Assembly: GCA_943330915.2 (NCBI GenBank)
Contig: CALQJO020000001.1
Span: forward strand, 1-64,000
Direction: 5' to 3'
Source of the DNA: Rhodoferax sp. OV413
Lineage (GTDB): Bacteria; Pseudomonadota; Gammaproteobacteria; Pseudomonadales; Pseudohongiellaceae
Length of the DNA: 64,000 nt
In this document: positions 21,285 to 28,662 of the stretch, one piece after another
How positions within the stretch are numbered: the stretch's first letter is position 1
Layout of the letters: each line of letters opens with the position of its first letter
Translations under genes and position numbers: made by a program
Notes under the pieces: generated by a model
What the model was told of the DNA's origin: nothing
Seen by the model: only the letters and a program-made list of their open reading frames with translations
The model's database searches: none

Positions 21285-22259
21285 TCAGCGTCGCGGCAGC
21301 ACAATATTCTTGAACAGTTCATCAACGTCTGATTGTGTCTGACACATCAATACCTTTTCCATGGTTTTCCGATCAAGGTGATCGGCAAACATATGTATAA
21401 AGTCGAGCATGTAGGCACGCAGCATGCTGCCTTTGCGGAATCCGATGCGGGTTATGCTGTCCTCGAACAGGTGACTGGCATCAATCGAAATCAGATCAGC
21501 ATCCTTGGTCGCGTCATATGCCATGTGCGCCACAATGCCAATACCCAAACCCAGCCGCACATAGGTTTTGATGACGTCTGCATCGGCGGCGGTAAAGACA
21601 ACTTTTGGATTTAAACCGAGTTTTTGGAAAGCATCGTCAAGTCGGGCGCGCCCTGTAAAACCTGGCACGTAGGTGACCAGCGGATACTGAGCCAGTTCTT
21701 CCAGTGTTACGCCTTGCCGGCCAGCCAGCACATGATGTTGCGGCACCAGCACTGCCCTGTTCCATCGGTAACATGGCATCATCATCAAATCGCTGAACAG
21801 TTCCATAGCTTCGGTTGCGATCGCAAAATCCGCTGTCCCTTTGGCGGCAATCTCGGCTATTTGGTAAGGAGTCCCCTGATGCAATTGCAGCGAAACTTCA
21901 GGATAGGCATCGATAAAACGACGGATCACCGGCGGCAGAACATAACGGCTTTGAGTATGCGTCGTGGCGATCGCCAGGCTACCGGTACGCTCATCACTGT
22001 AGTCAGCTGCCAGTTTTAACAGGTTTTCTGATTGCTGCAAGACGACTAGGGCTTGTTCGATAATCGCTTTACCTGCCGGCGTCATGCCACTGATATGCTT
22101 ACCATTTCTGACAAATATGCTGACGCCGAGTTCAGACTCCAGTGCTAATATCTGTTTGCTGACTCCCGACTGCGAGGTATGAAGTCGCAACGAAGCAGCC
22201 GACACATTCAGGCCCTGGTTGACGACTTCACAGATGTATCGAAGCTGTTGCAATTTCAT
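21285..22259 (-). CDS. cysB: LysR-type regulator CysB
   Basis: Activator of sulfate assimilation genes, responding to N-acetylserine/O-acetylserine and sulfide. 324 residues, the normal length. The N-terminal winged helix MKLQQLRYICEVVNQGLNVS, AASLRLHTSQSGVSKQI and the effector pocket IATTHTQSRYVLPPVIRRF (the Thr-Thr-His-Thr motif) are diagnostic of CysB against CbL and other LysR proteins. It faces cysH tail to tail and lies five bases downstream of a 5'-nucleotidase gene, probably in one transcript with it. Confidence 0.96.
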   Translation of the reverse strand: MKLQQLRYICEVVNQGLNVSAASLRLHTSQSGVSKQILALESELGVSIFVRNGKHISGMTPAGKAIIEQALVVLQQSENLLKLAADYSDERTGSLAIATTHTQSRYVLPPVIRRFIDAYPEVSLQLHQGTPYQIAEIAAKGTADFAIATEAMELFSDLMMMPCYRWNRAVLVPQHHVLAGRQGVTLEELAQYPLVTYVPGFTGRARLDDAFQKLGLNPKVVFTAADADVIKTYVRLGLGIGIVAHMAYDATKDADLISIDASHLFEDSITRIGFRKGSMLRAYMLDFIHMFADHLDRKTMEKVLMCQTQSDVDELFKNIVLPRR

Positions 22260-22264
22260 GGCTG

Positions 22265-23209
22265 CTAAACGCCTTTTGAGGTCAGGTTGGGTTCGTTGGC
22301 AACACCGTGCGGAACGTGACCAGTGGCCACATGCTGGCGCGCAGAGTCACAATGGCCCTGTTGATCATCAAAAAACACATCAGCGTCATAAGCTTTGAGG
22401 AACACTCCTTTTTCCATGCCCCCCAGAAACAGGGATTCATCAATTCTGATGTTCCAGGCGCGCAGTGTTCTGACCACTCTTTCGTGCGCGGGCGCTGAAC
22501 GGGCGGTTACCAGACAGGTTCTGATAGGCGACTCACCCGGTGCAAAGGCCAGTTGCAGCTGTTGCAGCGCCGCCAGGAACGGTTTGAAGGGGCCACCTGA
22601 GAGCGGTTGATTGGCAGCCAATTTTTCGTTCAAGGCAAACGCTTCGAGGCCCTGGGTCTTATAAATTCTTTCCGATTCATCTGAAAACAATACGGCATCT
22701 CCATCAAAGGCAAATCTGAGCGCATCATCACGCCCCGTGTTGCCTGCTGACGGCAGAATAGTTGCAGCAGCCACACCCTGCTCCAATGCCTGCCGGACAT
22801 CGGATCCATCCAGTGACAGGAACAAATGACTGTTAAACGCAGAGATATAACGATAGGGGCTCTGCCCGCCTGAGAATGCCGCCCGGGTAATCCCCAGCTT
22901 GTAGTGCTCAATCGAATTGAAGACTCGCAGGCCGGTGTCGGCACTGTTTCTGGATAACAGGATTACTTCAACACGTTGCGAATTTAGTAAAACATTGAGG
23001 TGCAACAGTTTTTTGACCAGATTAAATGCGCCGCCAGGTTGCAGGGGTTCGTTTTCATGTGCTATCTGGTATTGCTGATAAGCATCCAGACCTTGATCTT
23101 CAAAAATCTGGTGACTTTCTGTCAGATCAAACAAAGCCCTTGATGAGATGGCAATCACTAGTTTCTGGGGCTTTTGATCAGTTGAAAGAGGTGTCTTTAT
23201 GTTGGTCAT
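22265..23209 (-). CDS. Cytosolic 5'-nucleotidase, NT5C1-like family
   Basis: About 314 residues of a family shared with the vertebrate cytosolic 5'-nucleotidases IA/IB, which prefer AMP. Recognisable blocks: VIAISSRALFDLTESHQIFE, FEDQGLDAYQQYQIAHENE, LLSRNSADTGLRVFNSIEHY, GGQSPYRYISAFNSHLFLS, LRFAFDGDAVLFSDESE, CLVTARSAPAHERVVRTLR and LFLGGMEKGVFLKA followed by DVFFDDQQGHC. I chose ATG 23209 because AGGA lies nine bases before it; ATG 23218 is also possible. The gene precedes cysB in what looks like one operon. AMP is a product of the APS reductase encoded nearby, so a role in clearing AMP is conceivable but unproven. Confidence 0.85.
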   Translation of the reverse strand: MTNIKTPLSTDQKPQKLVIAISSRALFDLTESHQIFEDQGLDAYQQYQIAHENEPLQPGGAFNLVKKLLHLNVLLNSQRVEVILLSRNSADTGLRVFNSIEHYKLGITRAAFSGGQSPYRYISAFNSHLFLSLDGSDVRQALEQGVAAATILPSAGNTGRDDALRFAFDGDAVLFSDESERIYKTQGLEAFALNEKLAANQPLSGGPFKPFLAALQQLQLAFAPGESPIRTCLVTARSAPAHERVVRTLRAWNIRIDESLFLGGMEKGVFLKAYDADVFFDDQQGHCDSARQHVATGHVPHGVANEPNLTSKGV

Positions 23210-23259
23210 ATCAGGCATTCCTGTAAACTGGCAGCCAGCCAGAACTCACGGGTACAACA

Positions 23260-24387
23260 ATGAGCAGCAAAGATACATCAAATATCAAACCCGAAATAGC
23301 GTTGGTCCTCTCGGGTGGTGGCGCGCGGGCAGCCTATCAGGTAGGTGCGTTGCGTGGTGTTTCAAGTGTGCTTCCCAGAGACATCTGTAATCCGTTTCAG
23401 GTTATTTCGGGAACGTCGGCCGGGGCCATGAATGCAGTCGGACTGGCTACCCATGCACATAAGATGCGCACGGGTGTCAAAATGCTTGAATATGTCTGGC
23501 GAAATATCAGCAGCGATAAAATCTATCGGCTGGACTCAGTTGGTCTGGTCAGCAGTGCATCAAACTGGGTGTTCTCCTTTCTGGCCAATCGGGATGCGCG
23601 CACGCCGACATCCTTGCTCGACAATAGTCCACTGGATAATTTATTGCAGGAAATTCTGCGTCTGGAACGAATAGAGGAAAACATAAAAGCCGGTTACCTC
23701 AACAGTCTTGTGGTGACCGCGTCCGGTTATACCAGCGGTGAGTCTGTATCATTTTTTCAAAGCAACAAACCGGTTGAAAACTGGCAGCGATCGCACCGCA
23801 CAGGCATCCGCACAGAGTTGCGACACCACCATCTGTTGGCGTCGTCAGCTATTCCTACGTTATTTCCAGCCGTTAAAATCAATCGCGAATATTTTGGGGA
23901 TGGTGCTATCAGGCAATTAGCGCCATTAAGCCCTGCGATACATATGGGAGCAACCAAAATAATGGCCATTGGGGTCAGTGGCAGCCGTACACGCAGGCCA
24001 GCCAAAGGTGATCAGGTCACTCAGCCGTCCTTGTCGCAAATCGTCGGGCATGTGTTGAACAGTGCGTTTGTCGATACGCTGGAAAGTGATATGGCGGTGT
24101 TAAGGCGTTACAACGCCTTGATTCCCTTGTGTGCCGGGCAGCAGCAACTGGACGTGCGGCCAATAGAATTGATGGAGATTACGCCCAGCCTTGATCTGAA
24201 TGGTATTGCCGAGGACTACTACCAGACCTTGCCGCGCTCTATCCGTTTATTTATCAGGGACACTAATTCCAGTTCAATTGCCAGTTTGTTAATGTTTGAG
24301 AAGGAGTATTGTCAGGCTCTCATGGATCTGGGCATCGCCGATGCATTGGCAAAACGGGAGCAGATCCAGGAGTTTTTCCTGCGTTAG
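23260..24387 (+). CDS. Patatin-like phospholipase family protein
   Basis: 375-residue predicted serine acyl hydrolase. The oxyanion loop is LSGGGARAAYQVG near residues 14-26, the nucleophile elbow is SGTSAGAMNA near 53-62, and the catalytic Asp is in FGDGAIRQLAPL near residue 212. No signal peptide, so probably cytoplasmic or membrane-peripheral. The C-terminal third is helical and not diagnostic. Substrate cannot be told from sequence; bacterial patatins include phospholipase A and lysophospholipase. It is divergent from the nucleotidase with about 50 bases between starts, and convergent with the TorF-like gene at its 3' end. Confidence 0.9.
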   Translation: MSSKDTSNIKPEIALVLSGGGARAAYQVGALRGVSSVLPRDICNPFQVISGTSAGAMNAVGLATHAHKMRTGVKMLEYVWRNISSDKIYRLDSVGLVSSASNWVFSFLANRDARTPTSLLDNSPLDNLLQEILRLERIEENIKAGYLNSLVVTASGYTSGESVSFFQSNKPVENWQRSHRTGIRTELRHHHLLASSAIPTLFPAVKINREYFGDGAIRQLAPLSPAIHMGATKIMAIGVSGSRTRRPAKGDQVTQPSLSQIVGHVLNSAFVDTLESDMAVLRRYNALIPLCAGQQQLDVRPIELMEITPSLDLNGIAEDYYQTLPRSIRLFIRDTNSSSIASLLMFEKEYCQALMDLGIADALAKREQIQEFFLR

Positions 24388-24398
24388 TTCATGCTAGA

Positions 24399-25148
24399 TC
24401 AGAACGAGTAGCTGAAACCGACAACCATCTTGTCTTCCTGATCAGTGCCGTTACGATCTTTGCCACCAATCACGTAAGTGGTGAAAAATTGGGCGGGCAG
24501 TTCTGCAATGCCTTTTGACAATGTCAGATCAATGCTTCTGAAGGCACCACTTTCCGGAGTTGCAGAGATGTACTTGCCTTTGTTTTCGTAAGTTGCGTAG
24601 CTGGCAACAACTCCCAGTCCGAAACCTTCGCCAAGATCAAAACTGGATCCCAGACTGAAGAACATATCTCCCTGATTTGACCAGGTGGCATCCTGACCCA
24701 TGTACTTCATATCGAAGTCCAGGCCACCGAAGCTCAGTCCCAGGTAAGGCTCGATGACGCTGGCTTTGCTGTCATCCATATACCAGTAGTACAGCGCGCC
24801 TACATCGTAAGTCAGGCCGCCACTTTCACCGGTATAGCCGCTGAAAAAATTGTTCTCAACGGTTGTGCTCAGATCAGGAGTTCCGTAGCTCAGGTTTGAT
24901 GCCCACCAGCCTGCATACCAGCCAGTTTCGGTGCTGGTAAGATTCAGACCTGCCTGAACGGCAGCGCCATCATTTTCGGGAATATTAGTGATACCACGGA
25001 ATATGTATCCGGATACCACGCCGACGCTGCCGGCAATTTCCACTTCAGCGTGAGCGGGTTTTACTGCGAAAACGCTTGCTGCTGCCATAAGGGCTGTTGC
25101 GCCAAGTACGGCCAGTTTGCTGTTCGCTGCAACGTTCTTTACCTGCAT
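24399..25148 (-). CDS. TorF-family putative outer-membrane porin
   Basis: 249-residue exported beta-barrel protein of the TorF/Gcw_chp family. The start at 25148 has AGGAGT before the ATG. Signal peptide: LAVLGATALMAAASVFAVKP with cleavage near AHA-EV. The mature chain opens with the family signature SVGVVSGYIFRGIT, followed by alternating aromatic beta strands (GWYAGWWASNLSYG, YDVGALYYWYMDD) and ends in KMVVGFSYSF with the terminal Phe typical of BAM substrates. No transport substrate is known for most members. The 309-base gap upstream may hold its control region. Confidence 0.87.
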   Translation of the reverse strand: MQVKNVAANSKLAVLGATALMAAASVFAVKPAHAEVEIAGSVGVVSGYIFRGITNIPENDGAAVQAGLNLTSTETGWYAGWWASNLSYGTPDLSTTVENNFFSGYTGESGGLTYDVGALYYWYMDDSKASVIEPYLGLSFGGLDFDMKYMGQDATWSNQGDMFFSLGSSFDLGEGFGLGVVASYATYENKGKYISATPESGAFRSIDLTLSKGIAELPAQFFTTYVIGGKDRNGTDQEDKMVVGFSYSF

Positions 25149-25457
25149 AGTGTTGACTCCTGATTGACTGTTTTGTGCTTGATAGTAAGTTCTTTCTTGT
25201 TGGGTCCGAATCGTGATGTGCAATTCGCCCGGACTTACCATGACAGGAGCAATACCTGTGCCAATATAGAAAACACTAACTTTTTCAATCAGATGACTAT
25301 CCTACCCAAAACCTGAATAAAACCTGACGCTCTTTTGTGGTGCATAACAGACTGTTGTGCGCCGGAATGAGGCCGGCAAGAGGGTAAAACGGTGGACGCC
25401 ATTCAACGTTGTCACTGACGAGACTACGTTGAATGCCGTTTAGGTGGCGGGGCTGAT
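25149..25457. other. 309-base intergenic region between TorF-like and DUF533 genes
   Basis: No coding frame with plausible content is seen. On the minus strand the stretch just upstream of the porin start is AT-rich (TTGAAAAAG followed by a TATATT) and could hold its promoter, though the spacing is not ideal. A short repeat ACAGG..CCTGT lies near 25242-25258. The left-facing end holds a long inverted repeat, listed separately. Confidence 0.5.
25386..25440 (-). repeat. Long interrupted inverted repeat, possible terminator of the DUF533 gene
   Basis: CATTCAACGT (25400-25409) pairs perfectly with ACGTTGAATG (25426-25435) around a 16-base loop. Outside a seven-base bulge, AAACGG (25387-25392) can pair further with CCGTTT (25436-25441). 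On the minus strand it lies 18 bases after the DUF533 stop and is followed by CCGTTTTA, so it may end that transcript. The large loop is unusual for an intrinsic terminator, leaving a protein-binding site as an alternative. Confidence 0.5.
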
Positions 25458-26201
25458 TCAGGCGTCGATAACCTGATGATCAAGGTGGGCGGTGAGTTCA
25501 GCGGGCAGATTCAAACGATTTGCCAGTACCTCAATGTATGCGCGTTCTGCGGGGTGGTCGATATCTATCGCCATGCGTGTTACCAGGTAAACTTCAGATG
25601 CCTGCTCTATTCCCTGAACCGAAGATACCAGGGCATCCAGGTCAACCGGTTTGCGCAATGCATCAAACACGAATGCCTTGCTCTCTGCGTCCAGAGACAT
25701 CTTTTCTACCTGCTCAAAAATGACAGTTTGTTCTTTGGCGTCAATATGACCATCAGCCTTGGCTGCAAAGACCATGGCAGTTATCAGCGTCAGTGAGAAG
25801 TTCTGCCCCGCTGTTGTGTTAGCTGGCGGGGGTAAAAAGCGCGGATCAACAGTCTGAAGGTCTGTAGCGTTGGCGATGGGCGCGCTTTGTACCTGTTGGC
25901 CCTGTTGCCAGTTCTGGTAAGCCTTAAAAGCCATTGCGCCTGCCGCCGCTGCACCGCCGTAACCGATAATGCCTCCCGCCATTTTGCGGACCTTTTTACT
26001 GCCCAGTAGCAAGCCGAGTACTCCTCCCATGGCCACACCCTTGCCCAAACCGCCACCCAACATGCCTCCTAACGGGCTGTTACCCAACATGCCCCCGAGA
26101 GGGTTGTTGCCCATCATGTTATTGCCCTGCTGAGCGTCTCGGTTGTCGCCGTTGTTGCGGCCCGCACCCAGAAATTGTTCCAGTAATTTATTAGTGTCCA
26201 T
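25458..26201 (-). CDS. DUF533 (YebE-like) inner-membrane protein with TerB-like domain
   Basis: 247 residues. The N-terminal third is low-complexity: Asn-rich, then repeated NPLGGMLG/NSPLGGMLGGGLGKG. A hydrophobic Gly/Ala stretch follows (AMGGVLGLLLGSKKVRKMAG, GYGGAAAAGAMAFKAYQNWQ). The C-terminal 110 residues form a helical TerB-like domain (MVFAAKADGHIDAKEQTVIF, IDHPAERAYIEVLANRLNLP). E. coli YebE has this design and belongs to envelope-stress regulons; no biochemical role is established. An inverted repeat follows the stop. Confidence 0.88.
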   Translation of the reverse strand: MDTNKLLEQFLGAGRNNGDNRDAQQGNNMMGNNPLGGMLGNSPLGGMLGGGLGKGVAMGGVLGLLLGSKKVRKMAGGIIGYGGAAAAGAMAFKAYQNWQQGQQVQSAPIANATDLQTVDPRFLPPPANTTAGQNFSLTLITAMVFAAKADGHIDAKEQTVIFEQVEKMSLDAESKAFVFDALRKPVDLDALVSSVQGIEQASEVYLVTRMAIDIDHPAERAYIEVLANRLNLPAELTAHLDHQVIDA

Positions 26202-26250
26202 TGCGTTTACTCCCGACTTTGTCTGTTTTTGAAATCATCGCTGCCGGCGC

Positions 26251-27633
26251 TTACAGTTGACGTACTCGCGCAGATTTACCTTTTATCTTGCCCTTGCTCA
26301 GAATCTGTTTCGCCAGATTTGCCTTGTTTCTGTTGATCGCAACATAAGCCGCCTGATGTGTAATGCGTATGTTGCCGACATCTGATCTTTCCAGTTCCCC
26401 TGATCCTGTCAGCGCACCCAAGACGTCTGTTGGTCGTATTTTGTCGCGTTTGCCGCCATCAATAATCAAGGTGTTGAAGCTTGCCGGCGGCGGGCTCAGC
26501 TTTAAGACACTGACTGGCGGAAGCTCCGCCAGTTTATCAGCCGTCTCTTTTGAAGAGGATGACACGAAGGTGCATGCTCTGCCTTTGGCTCCTGCTCTAC
26601 CCGTCCGTCCGATGCGGTGGGTATGAGTTTCTTCATCACGTGCCTCATGATAATTGATCACAAGATCCAGTCCGGTGATATCGAGACCGCGCGCCGCCAC
26701 ATCCGTGGCAACCAGCACCCGTGCGCTGCCATTACTGAACAGGATAATCGCCTGATCACGTTCGCGCTGGTCCATCTCGCCGTGTAACGCCATTGCCGAA
26801 AAACCAACTCGTTGCAGGCGTTGACACACTTCATCGACGTCGTTACGAGTTGTGCAGAACACCAGAGCATTGTCGGGCCTGAAGTGCAGCAACACGCGTT
26901 TGAGTGCATCAAGTCGGGATTCATCGTTTCCGGTCAAGTAACGAAGCTCTTCTATATCCGGTGCAACTTCGATGTCCCGTAGCTCTACGTAGACCGGATT
27001 TTGCAGAATTACTTCTGACAAGGTATGGATCTCCGCCGAAAATGTGGCGCTGAACAACAGCATCTGCGCTCGGGTGCCAGATTTCGCATTTATTGACCGC
27101 TGTCTGTGCAGATCAGCCAGCACATTTTCCACAGAAGGCAGGAAGCCCATGTCCAGCATACGATCGGCTTCATCCAGCACAAGAAAGTCGATGTCGGCCA
27201 AAATCAGCGAGCCACGTTGCAAATGATCTTCTATTCGTCCCGGTGTTCCTACAATGATATGGGCGCCATGACTCAGCGAGTCGGCTTGAACCGCGACCGG
27301 GCGCCCCCCGCACAGGCTGAGAACTTTGATGTTGGGCAGCAGTCTGGCGAGCCGTCGAACTTCCTCAGCAACCTGATCCGCGAGCTCTCTAGTCGGGCAC
27401 AGAATCAATGCCTGAGGCTTGAACAAGGTGGGTTCGATTTTCTGCAAAATACCCAGCGCGAAGGCGGCTGTTTTTCCAGATCCGGTTTTTCCCTGCGCCA
27501 TGACATCACGTCCTGCCAAAACGGCGGGAAGACTGAGTTGTTGCACGGGAGTCATTGAGGTAAATGCCAATGCGCTCAGGTTCTGCAACAGAGCAGGACG
27601 TAATTGCAGTTGTGAAAAGTCAGTATCTGACAT
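26251..27633 (-). CDS. dbpA: ATP-dependent RNA helicase DbpA
   Basis: DEAD-box helicase specific for helix 92 of 23S rRNA during 50S assembly. 460 residues from ATG 27633 (E. coli 457). Motifs: Q motif in FTSMTPVQQLSLPAVL, motif I AQGKTGSGKTAAFALG, PTRELADQ, TPGRIEDHL, VLDEADRMLDMGF, SAT in LFSATFS, and HRIGRTGRAG. The C-terminal RNA-recognition part (TLIIDGGKRDKIRPTDVLGA, NIRITHQAAYVAINR) is the DbpA-specific domain that gives rRNA specificity. It is divergent from map. Confidence 0.96.
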   Translation of the reverse strand: MSDTDFSQLQLRPALLQNLSALAFTSMTPVQQLSLPAVLAGRDVMAQGKTGSGKTAAFALGILQKIEPTLFKPQALILCPTRELADQVAEEVRRLARLLPNIKVLSLCGGRPVAVQADSLSHGAHIIVGTPGRIEDHLQRGSLILADIDFLVLDEADRMLDMGFLPSVENVLADLHRQRSINAKSGTRAQMLLFSATFSAEIHTLSEVILQNPVYVELRDIEVAPDIEELRYLTGNDESRLDALKRVLLHFRPDNALVFCTTRNDVDEVCQRLQRVGFSAMALHGEMDQRERDQAIILFSNGSARVLVATDVAARGLDITGLDLVINYHEARDEETHTHRIGRTGRAGAKGRACTFVSSSSKETADKLAELPPVSVLKLSPPPASFNTLIIDGGKRDKIRPTDVLGALTGSGELERSDVGNIRITHQAAYVAINRNKANLAKQILSKGKIKGKSARVRQL

Positions 27634-27768
27634 AGTTGATTCCAGAAGGCGGGTGTTGAGAGAGATTTCGCAGCGCAGTGTAACATCGGACATGCTGTGA
27701 TTGGCGGGTTCCCCTCGCCTGACGAAAGACCTACAATACCGACAGTCCCAGAATTAGAGAATTTACTG

Positions 27769-28548
27769 ATGTCCGTCAGCATTAAAACTCCGGAAGATAT
27801 TGAAAAGATGCGAGTGGCAGGCCGCCTGGCCGCCGAAGTACTCGAAATGATCGAGCCCTTTGTCAAAGTCGGCGTCAGTACGGGTGAACTGGATCGGATC
27901 TGTCACCATTACATAGTAAACGTGCAGAACGCTATCCCTGCCCCGCTAAACTATAACGGCTTTCCGAAATCTATCTGTACCTCATTAAATCACGTGGTAT
28001 GTCATGGCATTCCCAGTGACAGCAAGGTTCTGAAAAGTGGCGATATCCTCAACATAGATATCACCGTGATCAAAGACGGATTTCACGGTGATACCAGCAA
28101 GATGTTTCTGTTGGGTGACGTCGCACCCCATGCCAGACGATTGATCAAAGTGACACAAGAGTGTTTGTATAAAGCTATTGAGATCGTCAAACCGGGCATT
28201 CGTCTGGGCGATATTGGTCATGTTATTCAGACTCATGCCGAGGCAAATAATTACTCTGTGGTGCGCGAGTATTGTGGTCACGGAATAGGACGTATATTCC
28301 ATGAGGATCCCCAGGTTTTACATTATGGCAAACCTGCAACGGGGATACTGGTGGTTGAAGGCATGACATTTACCATAGAACCTATGATCAATCTGGGTGA
28401 GCGTTATACCAAGTTATCAAAAACTGACGGTTGGACCGTCACCACTCGCGACCGGCGATTATCCGCTCAATGGGAGCATACGCTGGCCGTAACAGCCAGT
28501 GGATGTGAAGTACTTACCCGTCGCCGAGAAGAAGATTGTTTTAACTGA
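27769..28548 (+). CDS. map: Methionine aminopeptidase, type I
   Basis: Removes N-terminal Met from nascent proteins. 259 residues from ATG 27769; the frame is open upstream to 27697 but is not conserved. Metal ligands are visible in DILNIDITVIKDGFHGDTSK (two Asp), the His of CGHGIGRIFHEDPQV, the Glu of MTFTIEPMI and the last Glu in SAQWEHTLAVT. Order map-glnD-dapD matches many gammaproteobacteria, where rpsB-tsf lie divergently upstream; here the divergent neighbour is dbpA instead. Confidence 0.97.
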   Translation: MSVSIKTPEDIEKMRVAGRLAAEVLEMIEPFVKVGVSTGELDRICHHYIVNVQNAIPAPLNYNGFPKSICTSLNHVVCHGIPSDSKVLKSGDILNIDITVIKDGFHGDTSKMFLLGDVAPHARRLIKVTQECLYKAIEIVKPGIRLGDIGHVIQTHAEANNYSVVREYCGHGIGRIFHEDPQVLHYGKPATGILVVEGMTFTIEPMINLGERYTKLSKTDGWTVTTRDRRLSAQWEHTLAVTASGCEVLTRRREEDCFN

Positions 28549-28662
28549 GTGCCCGATTGATCACAGATCGTTCAGATCTGATTTCCTGTTCTCTTGACAT
28601 GGCAAGCTAATCTAAGCCGTCTGGCACTTGCAGATGGACGATAGTGGCCGAGGGTGTGCCTG

